From Actinocatenispora thailandica (GTDB lineage Bacteria; Actinomycetota; Actinomycetes; Mycobacteriales; Micromonosporaceae): a stretch of 64,000 nucleotides of DNA. A program made the translations under genes and the position numbers. Shown piece by piece: positions 35,635-42,510 of the stretch. Within the stretch, counting starts at the first letter, position 1. The number at the start of each line of letters is the position of its first letter. The stretch lies in contig NZ_AP023355.1 of assembly GCF_016865425.1 (NCBI RefSeq), positions 5,454,198 through 5,518,197 of the forward strand, written 5' to 3'. Under the pieces are notes generated by a model. It was not told the DNA's origin. It saw only the letters and a program-made list of their open reading frames with translations, and searched no databases.

Positions 35635-36576
35635 TCAGGACTGCTTCGGCTGCTGGACGGCGGCCGCCCGGTACAGGTCCGGTTCGATGTAGATGACGTG
35701 CGCGATCGGCACCGCGGCGCGGATCCGGGCCTCGATCGCGTCGATGCCGCGGGCCACCTCCTGCGCGGTGTCGTCGTGGTGCACCGCCACCTTCACCGCC
35801 ACCAGCAGCTCCTCCGGACCGAGGTGCATGGTGCGCATGTGGATGATGCGTTCGGCCTCCGGCCCGTCCAGCACCGCCGCCTCGATCGCCCGCACGTTCG
35901 CCACCGTGGCCGACTCGCCCAGCAGCAGGCTCTTGGTCTCCACCGCCAGCGTGGCGGCGACACACACCAGCAGCGCACCGATCGCGAGAGTACCGATGCC
36001 GTCGAACACGCCGTTGCCGGTCAGCAACGTCAGCCCGACCCCGAACAACGCGAACACCAGGCCGATCAGCGCCGCCGAGTCCTCCAACAGCACCACCGGC
36101 AGCTCCGGGTTCTTCGCCCGCCGGATGTAGCCGAGGAAACCCACCTTGCGCCGCGCGTCCGCCGACTCCTTGAGCGCGGTACGGAACGAGTTGCCCTCCA
36201 GCACGATGCCCACCAGCAGCACCACGATCGGCACCCACTGCCAGGAGTGGATCGCCTCCGGGTGGATCACCTTGTGATAGCCCTCGTACAGCGCGAACAG
36301 GCCGCCGACCGCGAACAGCACGATCGCCACGATGAACCCGTAGATGTAGCGCTCCCGGCCGTAGCCGAACGGGTGCTCCGGGTCCGGGTTGCGCCGCGCC
36401 CGCTTCCCACCGACCAGCAGCAGCACCTGGTTGCCCGAGTCGGCGACCGAGTGGATCGACTCGGCCAGCATCGACGACGACTGGGTCAGCAGGAACGCGA
36501 GGAACTTCACCACCGCGATGCCCAGGTTCGCGGCCAGCGCCGCCAACACCGCCTTGGTACCGCCGGACGAACTCAC
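35635..36576 (-). CDS. Cation diffusion facilitator (CDF) transporter
   Basis: 313 residues, inner-membrane metal exporter. About six helices are seen. The metal-site motif in helix 2 is SIHSVADSGNQ, with His and Asp in the HxxxD arrangement, and a second one is EDSAALIGLVFA in helix 5. Between them lies the typical FGYGRERYIYGF. A cytoplasmic C-terminal domain with GPEELLVAVKVAVHHDDT completes the family. It lies 33 bases upstream of manA and downstream of the SIS gene, in the mannose block, probably in one transcript. Zn, Mn or Fe are possible substrates. Confidence 0.9.
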   Translation of the reverse strand: MSSSGGTKAVLAALAANLGIAVVKFLAFLLTQSSSMLAESIHSVADSGNQVLLLVGGKRARRNPDPEHPFGYGRERYIYGFIVAIVLFAVGGLFALYEGYHKVIHPEAIHSWQWVPIVVLLVGIVLEGNSFRTALKESADARRKVGFLGYIRRAKNPELPVVLLEDSAALIGLVFALFGVGLTLLTGNGVFDGIGTLAIGALLVCVAATLAVETKSLLLGESATVANVRAIEAAVLDGPEAERIIHMRTMHLGPEELLVAVKVAVHHDDTAQEVARGIDAIEARIRAAVPIAHVIYIEPDLYRAAAVQQPKQS

Positions 36577-36601
36577 GAGCTGCCTCTCATCGGGGGACGG
36601 G

Positions 36602-37810
36602 TCATGGGGTCACGAAATCCTTCATCTCCGAGACCGCCGGCACCGCCATCGGGTCGAACCCGTGCGCCAGCGCGAGATAGACCGACGCGAAGTCGGGCAC
36701 CGCGGTCAGCGACGCCAGCCGCTCCAACGGCGACGCCCCCTCGGCGCGCAGCACCGTGCAGCGCACCCCGCGCCGCTCCGCCAGCGACTGCACCGCCTCG
36801 GCGCGGCGGCTCTCCACCGCCGGCGGCTCGTCCCCGTCACTGTCCTCCGCCGGGGTACCGGACTCGAAACCGTCGTCGCGCAGGATCACCAGCCGCAGCC
36901 GGGTACCACCGTCGCCCGGCTCGTCGGCGAAGATGTCGCGCTGCGACTCGGCCAGCGCGCCGAACACGCCGTCGAGCAGCCCGACGCTGCCACGGCCGGC
37001 CTCCAGCAGCGAGTCCGCCACCGACGGGTACCGCGCGTTCGCGGCCAGCATCTCGGCGAACCGGCCGGCGGCCACCGCCGCGAGCGGGGTCGAACCCCAG
37101 ACCACCGGCAGCGAACCGGCCAGGTCCAGCGCCAGCGCCTTCGCCGGGTTGGTGAACGCGTCGTTGCCGACCTTGCAGCGTTCCGCGTCGTCGTCCAGCC
37201 GGGTCGCCGCCTCGGCCAGGTCCGCCTCCGCCATCCGCAGCAGCCCCAGCGCCCGGCCGGCCAGCAGCACCGGTACGGTCAGCGCCCACAAGCTGGCGCG
37301 CGCCGGCGCCCGCCGTGGCACCGCGATGAACGGCGCGCGGGCCCGCTCCGCGACCGCCGCCAGCTCCGATCCGGGGGCGCCGATCGCCACCAGCCGGGCG
37401 CCGCGCCGCGCCGCCGCATCCGCCGCCGCCAGCGCCTCCGGGCTGCGGCCGGACGCGGAGACCGCCAGTACCGTGTCCGCCGCGCCGACCCAGCCGGGCA
37501 CCCCGGCGCTGCGGTGCGACACCACCGGCACCGGGCAGCGCGGCCCGGCCACCGCGGCCAGCACGTCACCGGTGCGTGCGGCGGTGCCGGCGCCGGCCAC
37601 CACCAGCGACCGCGGCCGGCCCTCGTCGGCCAGCGAGGCCAGGTCGGCCTCGGCCGCGAGCGACATCGCCTCCCGGATCTGCGGGCCGCCCGACGCGATC
37701 GCCCGCAGCATGAACCCCGGGTCCGCGGCGTCGATGCGGGCCGGGTCGTCCAGCAGCGCCTCGTCGACGTCGCGGTGGCCGCTGACGCCCTCCGTACCCG
37801 GCTCGGTCAC
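36602..37810 (-). CDS. SIS-domain sugar-phosphate isomerase-like protein
   Basis: 402 residues, resembling the phosphoglucose/phosphomannose isomerase (PGI/PMI) C-terminal family. The first SIS domain has LVVAGAGTAARTGDVLAA and VLAVSASGRSPEALAAADAA (Ser-rich sugar-phosphate loop). The second has LPVVWGSTPLAAVAAGRFAEML. The C-terminal block FASVYLALAHGFDPM is conserved. In actinobacteria this gene sits between the Trm112-like gene and the CDF/manA genes, as here. The GTG start at 37810 overlaps the Trm112 stop (GTGA). It may replace or support ManA. Confidence 0.85.
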   Translation of the reverse strand: MTEPGTEGVSGHRDVDEALLDDPARIDAADPGFMLRAIASGGPQIREAMSLAAEADLASLADEGRPRSLVVAGAGTAARTGDVLAAVAGPRCPVPVVSHRSAGVPGWVGAADTVLAVSASGRSPEALAAADAAARRGARLVAIGAPGSELAAVAERARAPFIAVPRRAPARASLWALTVPVLLAGRALGLLRMAEADLAEAATRLDDDAERCKVGNDAFTNPAKALALDLAGSLPVVWGSTPLAAVAAGRFAEMLAANARYPSVADSLLEAGRGSVGLLDGVFGALAESQRDIFADEPGDGGTRLRLVILRDDGFESGTPAEDSDGDEPPAVESRRAEAVQSLAERRGVRCTVLRAEGASPLERLASLTAVPDFASVYLALAHGFDPMAVPAVSEMKDFVTP

Positions 37811-38010
37811 GACTCGGACTCGGCGGGGCCGCCGTGCGCCTCGTCCAGCAGCAGCACCGGGATCCCGTCCACCACGTCGAACACCCGGTGGCACTCGGTG
37901 CAGGTCAGAGTCTGCGCCGCCGCGTCGTACGTCAGCGGCGCGTGATGCTCGTCCGGGCACGCCAGGATCGACAGCAGCTCATCGTCCAGCACCGCCGGGG
38001 TCTCGGACAT
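37807..38010 (-). CDS. Trm112-family small protein
   Basis: 67 residues, the usual size. The Trm112/UPF0434 core is LLSILACPDEHHAPLTYDA, TLTCTECHRVFDVVDGIPVLL. Cysteine pairs are reduced: C..(D)…CxxC is kept in part (ACPDE and TCTEC). Members are small zinc-ribbon partners; the bacterial function is unclear. It is translationally coupled to the SIS-domain gene through GTGA overlap. Upstream lies a spacer with a duplicated 26-base segment. Confidence 0.88.
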   Translation of the reverse strand: MSETPAVLDDELLSILACPDEHHAPLTYDAAAQTLTCTECHRVFDVVDGIPVLLLDEAHGGPAESES

Positions 38011-38036
38011 GACGCTCACCTCCCGTTCTCCGCGCC

Positions 38037-38115
38037 GGCACCGCCGGCTGCTCCTCGTCGCCGGCACCGGCCGGCTGGTCGTTCCCACCGGCACCGCCGG
38101 TTGCTTCTCGTCGCC
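38037..38115. repeat. Degenerate 26-base direct repeat
   Basis: Segments 38037-38062 and 38090-38115 differ at two positions (GGCACCGCCGG core). They lie in the 189-base spacer between manB and the Trm112-like gene. Function unknown. Confidence 0.5.
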
Positions 38116-38199
38116 GCTCCCCCGCCGGCACCGCCGGCGGACCATCGCCTCCGGATCGCGGGCTGCCGTTCGGCACGGCGCCGTCTGCGGTCGCCGGGC

Positions 38200-39561
38200 T
38201 CAGCCGCGGACGACGGCCAGCACCTCGTCGCGCAGCTGGGCCATCCGCTGCTCGTCGCGCGCCTCCACGTTGAGCCGCAGCAGCGGCTCGGTGTTCGAGG
38301 CCCGCAGGTTGAACCAGGACCCGTCGTCGAACTGCGCGGTCAGCCCGTCCAGCTCGTCCAGATCCGCGTCGGCGAACCGCGCCTTGACGGCCGCCACCCG
38401 GGCGGCCTGATCGTCCACGGTCGAGTTCACCTCGCCGGACGCCACGTACCGGCTGAACTCGCCGACCAGCTCGGACAGCGGCCGCTCCTGGCCACCGAGC
38501 GCGGCCAGCACGTGCATCGCGGCGAGCATCCCGGTGTCGGCGAACCAGAAGTCCTTGAAGTAGTAGTGCGCCGAGTGCTCGCCGCCGAACACCGCGCCGG
38601 TCTTCGCCATCTCCGCCTTGATGAACGAGTGCCCGACCCGAGTACGCACCGGCACCCCACCGTGCTCACGCACGATCTCCGGTACCGCGTGCGACACGAT
38701 CAGGTTGTGGATGATCGTCGCGCCCGGCACCTTCGCCAGCTCCCGGGTCGCCACCAGCGCGGTGATCGCCGACGGCGCGACCGGCTCACCGCGCTCGTCG
38801 ACCACGAAGCACCGGTCCGCGTCGCCGTCGAACGCCAGCCCGATGTCGGCGCCGACCTCGCGCACCCTGGCCTGCAGGTCGACGATGTTCTTCGGCTCCA
38901 GCGGGTTCGCCTCGTGGTTCGGGAACGAGCCGTCCAGCTCGAAGTACATCGGGACGATGTCCAGCGGCAGCGCCGGCAACTTCTCGTCGCCGAGCACCGT
39001 CGGCACGCTGTAGCCACCCATCCCGTTCCCGGCGTCCACGACGACCTTCAGCGGCCGGATGCCGGACAGGTCGACCAGCGACCGCAGGTGCTTCGCGTAG
39101 TCGGTCAGCAGGTCGCGCTTCGTCACGCTGCCGGTCGTCGCGGCCGGCGCCGGCGGCTCGGCGACGAACTGCTGTGCCAGCTCACGGATCTCCGCCAGCC
39201 CGGTCTCCTGGCCGATCGGCCGGGCACCCGCGCGGCACATCTTGATGCCGTTGTACCGCGCCGGGTTGTGGCTGGCGGTGAACATCGCGCCGGGCAGGTC
39301 CAGCGCACCGGAGGCGTAGTAGAGCATGTCGGTCGGGCCGAGCCCGGCGTCCACCACGTCGGCTCCCTGGCTCGTCGCGCCCTCCGCGAACGCGGCCACC
39401 AGCTGCGGCGACGAGGTACGCATGTCGTGCGCGACCACGATCCGGTCCGCCCCGGTGACCCGGACGAACGCCGCACCCACCGCCCGCGCGACCCGGTCGT
39501 CGAGCTGGTCGGGCACCACACCGCGCACGTCGTACGCCTTGACGATCTCGGTCAGGTCCAC
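38200..39561 (-). CDS. manB: Phosphomannomutase/phosphoglucomutase
   Basis: 453 residues. Catalytic phosphoserine loop MFTASHNPARYNG, metal loop GLAFDGDADRCFVVDE, sugar-binding loop FGGEHSAHYYF and the phosphate-binding loop LRASNTEPLLRLNVEAR are all present and in order. It converts mannose-6-phosphate to mannose-1-phosphate (and often glucose phosphates), between ManA and ManC. The GTG at 39561 is chosen because homology begins VDLTEIVKAYDVRG and GGGAG precedes it. It heads a likely minus-strand run with Trm112, SIS, CDF and manA. Confidence 0.94.
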   Translation of the reverse strand: MDLTEIVKAYDVRGVVPDQLDDRVARAVGAAFVRVTGADRIVVAHDMRTSSPQLVAAFAEGATSQGADVVDAGLGPTDMLYYASGALDLPGAMFTASHNPARYNGIKMCRAGARPIGQETGLAEIRELAQQFVAEPPAPAATTGSVTKRDLLTDYAKHLRSLVDLSGIRPLKVVVDAGNGMGGYSVPTVLGDEKLPALPLDIVPMYFELDGSFPNHEANPLEPKNIVDLQARVREVGADIGLAFDGDADRCFVVDERGEPVAPSAITALVATRELAKVPGATIIHNLIVSHAVPEIVREHGGVPVRTRVGHSFIKAEMAKTGAVFGGEHSAHYYFKDFWFADTGMLAAMHVLAALGGQERPLSELVGEFSRYVASGEVNSTVDDQAARVAAVKARFADADLDELDGLTAQFDDGSWFNLRASNTEPLLRLNVEARDEQRMAQLRDEVLAVVRG

Positions 39562-39673
39562 CGCACGCTCCCGTCCGTCCTCCAGTCGGATGCCCCGAAG
39601 GGTACCGACCCGGGCCGGTCGGCCACGACGTGGTGTGCGACGACGACCCCCGAATCCGCCGGGACCACCCTGG

Positions 39674-40396
39674 TCAGCCGGCGGCCACCGGAATGTGCCG
39701 GTACTCGTCGAGCGGGCGCAGCGCGACCCGCTCGGCGCCGAGCGCCGCCGCCATCCGGCGGGCCGCACCGTCGACCGGGGCGCCCTCGGTGGCGGCCAGG
39801 TGATCGAACCAGAAGCGGCGCACCGGCTCGGCGTCGACCGCCCGCTCCCCCCGCCGGTACTCCTGCTCGACGTGCAGCGCGACCAGCAGCATCCCGTACG
39901 CCCGGTCCTCGTCGGAGCGCAACGCCGGCTGGAAGTACGGCAGGTCCAGCGCGCTCGCCCCGTACCGCTGGTAGAACCGCAGCCGGCCGACCGGGTCACC
40001 GTGCGCCAGCGAGGCCCGGTGCCGGTCGGGCCGCTCCACCTCGGCGAGCACCAGGCACGGCCGGTACCGCTCCGACCAGGTGCGGGTCGCTTCCTCCAGC
40101 AGTTGACCGCCGACCCCACGACCGCGGCTGCCCGGCCGTGCCGCGAGGTAGCCGAGCAGCACCACCCGGGCCGGCTCGTACCACTCGCCGACCGCCGCAC
40201 CCCACGGCAGGCCGGTCGCGTCCAGCGCGACGGTCAGCGTGGCCCGGCCCGCCGTGATCGCGTCCCGCAGCCCGGCCAGCGAGACCAGCTCCGCGGGCGG
40301 GAACGAGGGCTGCAGGATGTCCGTGTACACCGCGTCGACGAGCGGACCGGTGCGCCGCACCTCGATGACCGTCAGCGGGGCGGGTTGGATGCTCAT
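39674..40396 (-). CDS. GNAT-family N-acetyltransferase
   Basis: 240 residues. The acetyl-CoA loop is recognisable as LAARPGSRGRGVGGQLLEEA (Q/RxxGxG/A), preceded by the strand ARVVLLGYLA and followed by CLVLAEVERPD and RLRFYQRYGASAL. The substrate is unknown. The ATG at 40396 overlaps the stop of an upstream 26-residue leader peptide, and a second identical leader lies before that. No other gene shares the transcript on the upstream side before DUF3499. The repeat-derived AGGAGGAACGCCG supplies its ribosome site. Confidence 0.85.
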   Translation of the reverse strand: MSIQPAPLTVIEVRRTGPLVDAVYTDILQPSFPPAELVSLAGLRDAITAGRATLTVALDATGLPWGAAVGEWYEPARVVLLGYLAARPGSRGRGVGGQLLEEATRTWSERYRPCLVLAEVERPDRHRASLAHGDPVGRLRFYQRYGASALDLPYFQPALRSDEDRAYGMLLVALHVEQEYRRGERAVDAEPVRRFWFDHLAATEGAPVDGAARRMAAALGAERVALRPLDEYRHIPVAAG

Positions 40397-40542
40397 CGGC
40401 GTTCCTCCTGCGTCGGAACACCGACGAGGCACCACGCACCGCACCCCTGATTCGCTCGCTCGCGCACACTCATCGGCGTTCCTCCTGCGTCGGAACACCG
40501 ACGAGGCACCACGCACCGCACCCCTGATTCGCTCGCTCGCGC
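40392..40542 (-). repeat. Tandem 74-base repeat upstream of GNAT gene
   Basis: Two copies of a 74-base unit at a 77-base period (40392-40465 and 40469-40542), identical over the shared span. Each copy contains a complete 26-codon leader peptide frame and a strong ribosome site. A diverged third version is at 29204-29272 on the other strand. Confidence 0.9.
40393..40473 (-). CDS. Leader peptide 2 (26 aa), overlaps GNAT start
   Basis: 26 codons beginning MSVRERANQG and ending VPTQEERR. The TGA overlaps the GNAT start codon (ATGA) and the start overlaps leader 1 in the same way. It has two cysteines separated by three residues (CGAWC). It differs from leader 1 by one residue in the N-terminal part. 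Possible roles are translation coupling or attenuation. A simple reinitiation module is the conservative reading. Confidence 0.6.
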   Translation of the reverse strand: MSVRERANQGCGAWCLVGVPTQEERR

Positions 40543-40550
40543 TCGCTCAT
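40470..40550 (-). CDS. Leader peptide 1 (26 aa), first of tandem pair
   Basis: 26 codons beginning MSERERANQG with the same CGAWC centre and VPTQEERR end as leader 2. The TGA overlaps the leader 2 start. No clear ribosome site of its own is seen, so it may start from an upstream promoter near its ATG. Together they form two successive overlapping ORFs ahead of the GNAT gene. Confidence 0.55.
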   Translation of the reverse strand: MSERERANQGCGAWCLVGVPTQEERR

Positions 40551-40630
40551 GGGTTCAGCGTGGCACGAACCCGGGCCGTCCGGGCAGCCCCGTCACCCGG
40601 ACATTTCCGGCCGCCGCCGGCACCGGCCAC

Positions 40631-40987
40631 TCAGGCCGGTGGTGGGATGACCCGCAGATGCCCCCGTCGCCCCACCTCGCGCCCGTCGTCCCGCTCCGGC
40701 TCCTCCCGCCGGACCGGCCGGCCCGCCTCGCGCACCGCCTCGGCCAGCGCGACCAGATCGTCCGTGGTGGGTGCCGGTGCCTCGAACTCGCCCTCGTGCC
40801 GGACCAGGTCCCAGCCACGCGGCGCGGTCAGCCGCAGCGCGTGCTGCTCGCACAGGTCGTACGAATGGGGCTCGGCGAAGGCCGCGAGCGGGCCGACGAC
40901 CGCGGTGGAGTCCGCGTAGACGTAGGTCAGCGTCGCGACGGCCGGGTTCGGGCAGCCGGTTCGGGTGCAACGCCGTGGAGACCTCAC
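40631..40987 (-). CDS. DUF3499 protein
   Basis: 118 residues. DUF3499 pattern: RRCTRTGCPNPAVATLTYVYADSTAVVGPL, then PHSYDLCEQHALRLTAPRGWDLVRH. The CxxxxC and CxxH groups could bind zinc. The C-terminal 40 residues are charged and variable. The gene is restricted to actinobacteria and sits beside the metallopeptidase-like gene and manB, the conserved order. Function unknown. The GTG at 40987 is the only fitting start. Confidence 0.88.
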   Translation of the reverse strand: MRSPRRCTRTGCPNPAVATLTYVYADSTAVVGPLAAFAEPHSYDLCEQHALRLTAPRGWDLVRHEGEFEAPAPTTDDLVALAEAVREAGRPVRREEPERDDGREVGRRGHLRVIPPPA

Positions 40988-41215
40988 GACCGATCACGTT
41001 AACGCCCGGCGCTGCGTCGTTCGTCCGGTTGGGCCTCGACACGCCGAGCGACAATGCACGCCGGCTCGGGCCACCCGACTCCGCACACCGTCCGACCCCG
41101 ACCGGCCCGCCGCCGCGCCGGGTCCGGCGCCGAACCACCGGCCCCGCGGGCCGCGGAACGACCGGGCGGCCGGCCGCTCTGCCACCCGGCGGGGTCGGCG
41201 CATTACGCTGGCTGC

Positions 41216-41668
41216 GTGAGTACGCGACCACGAACCAGCCGGCCCGCCGGTCCGCATCGAGACCGGCGCGGGCGCGGCCTGCGCGGGCGGCTGGTGCCGG
41301 CATCGCTGCCGCTGTCGCGCACCCGGGCCCAGCTGTTCGACGAGATGGTCCGAGACGCCGTCGAGCTGCTCGATCACCGGTTCACCCAGGAACTGAGCGG
41401 CGTCGAGTTCGCCGTCGAGGACGTGCCACCCGCGCTGAACGTCTACGACGCCGACGTGCTCGAGGACGGCGAGGTGCCGATCGCCCGGCTGCTGCCCGGC
41501 CGGGCCGGCGGGTCCGGCAGCGTCCCGCCGCGCATCGTGCTGTACCGCCGGCCGCTGGAACTGCGCGCCGTCGACCGGGAGGACCTGGCCGATCTGGTCA
41601 AGGACGTGATCGTCGAGCAGGTGGCGAACCTGCTCGGCCTCGACCCCGAAGACGTCGACCCGGACTGA
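41216..41668 (+). CDS. Zincin-like metallopeptidase family protein, active site degenerate
   Basis: 150 residues. An Arg-rich N-terminal 25 residues precede the family core FDEMVRDAVELLDHRF, VEFAVEDVPPALNV and RIVLYRRPLELRA. The region where proteolytic relatives have HExxH reads VIVEQVANLLGL, so both metal-binding histidines are replaced and protease activity is not expected. Relatives from other actinobacteria carry similar changes, as far as I recall. It diverges from DUF3499 (228-base spacer) and faces the whiB gene. The GTG at 41216 is the first start of the homologous region. Confidence 0.82.
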   Translation: MSTRPRTSRPAGPHRDRRGRGLRGRLVPASLPLSRTRAQLFDEMVRDAVELLDHRFTQELSGVEFAVEDVPPALNVYDADVLEDGEVPIARLLPGRAGGSGSVPPRIVLYRRPLELRAVDREDLADLVKDVIVEQVANLLGLDPEDVDPD

Positions 41669-41725
41669 CCGCGGGAATCGCGCCCTTCGGATCACGCCCG
41701 GATGCTCGGACCACCCGGATACGGC

Positions 41726-41762
41726 AAGGCCCGGTGTGGCGCCCCCGCCATCACCGGGCCTT
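41726..41762. terminator. Bidirectional terminator between zincin-like gene and whiB
   Basis: Perfect 11-base stem AAGGCCCGGTG/CACCGGGCCTT with a 15-base loop, followed by TTT on the plus strand. It sits between two convergent genes. Confidence 0.75.
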
Positions 41763-41783
41763 TGCAGCTCGCCGGAGTCGGCC

Positions 41784-42040
41784 TCAACCGACCCGACGCT
41801 TCAACTTTCGCCGTTCGCGTTCGGACAATCCGCCCCAGATGCCGAACCGCTCGTCCTTGCCCAATGCGTATTCCAAGCACTCCGCCTGCACCTCGCAGCG
41901 CGAGCAGATGCGCTTCGCTTCCCGGGTCGACCCCCCTTTTCCGGGAAGAACGCCTCCGGGTCGGTCTGCGCGCACAAGGCCCGCTCCTGCCACTCCGGTG
42001 CGTCCTCCATCAGGTCGGCCACCGTCTCCCGGCCGTCCAT
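41784..42040 (-). CDS. WhiB-family iron-sulfur regulator (WhiB2-like), frameshifted in the given sequence
   Basis: Small Fe-S cluster regulator of about 85 residues after repair. The first frame from the ATG at 42040 reads MDGRETVADLMEDAPEWQE and the first cluster Cys in RALCAQTDPEAFFPEKGG. The second frame carries STREAKRICSRCEVQAEC (three Cys), the G-W-G-G turn FGIWGG and a basic tail RERRKLKRRV. The junction is a run of six G on the coding strand (41931-41936) and needs one more base. The locus (next to F420 and mannose genes) matches WhiB2/WhmD, which affects septation and sporulation in relatives. A sequencing error is the simplest explanation. Confidence 0.85.
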
Positions 42041-42193
42041 CTACGTGCCTCCTAGCTCCGCGCATCGGCCACGATCACCGATGCTCACCCCCCACGCGGA
42101 AGGCCCCGTTCAGTTGTTGCTCGCGGACGTCTGCCGCCGGACGCGGCGCCGCGTCCTGCCTCGGCACCGGGCCCACCAATGTCCGCACCCAAA

Positions 42194-42223
42194 ATTACAC
42201 GCGTGTAATGCGTGCGTCGTCAA
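42194..42223 (-). promoter_or_regulatory. whiB promoter with 16-base palindromic operator
   Basis: On the minus strand TTGACG (42223-42218), an 18-base spacer and TGTAAT (42199-42194) form a sigma-A-like promoter. The perfect palindrome ATTACACGCGTGTAAT (42194-42209) overlaps the -10 region, so a dimeric regulator could block or recruit polymerase. It is about 155 bases upstream of the whiB start. Confidence 0.55.
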
Positions 42224-42440
42224 GCCGAACCTGATAAATAGGCCCGTTCGGCGTGCGTTTCGTGCGGACCGGCAGGAACGGGGGTAGGAGCGGCAACCAG
42301 ACTACCCAGCTCCGGTCGTTTCCGGACGAGATTCGCCGACCTCGCGGAGCGGTGCGAACGGTCGGGCCGGAGCACCGGGCTGCGGCCGGCCACGAACGGC
42401 CCGCAGCCACACCCGGGCGTCCTCTCGGGCCGGCAACGAC

Positions 42441-42470
42441 CGTGGCCCGGCCGATTTCGGCCGGGCCACG
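42441..42470 (-). terminator. Terminator hairpin for DUF5336 gene
   Basis: Perfect 13-base stem (42441-42453 with 42458-42470) and an ATTT loop, 40 bases past the DUF5336 stop. Confidence 0.75.
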
Positions 42471-42510
42471 AACGTTCGGTGGCGGGCGGCTCGCGCCGAC
42501 CCGCCGGGTG

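Larger units (their letters stand above)
42041..42510. other. 470-base non-coding spacer between whiB and DUF5336 gene
   Basis: No gene seen. It holds a candidate whiB promoter with a 16-base palindrome (42194-42223) and a strong terminator for the DUF5336 gene (42441-42470). The remainder shows no clear signal. Confidence 0.7.
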
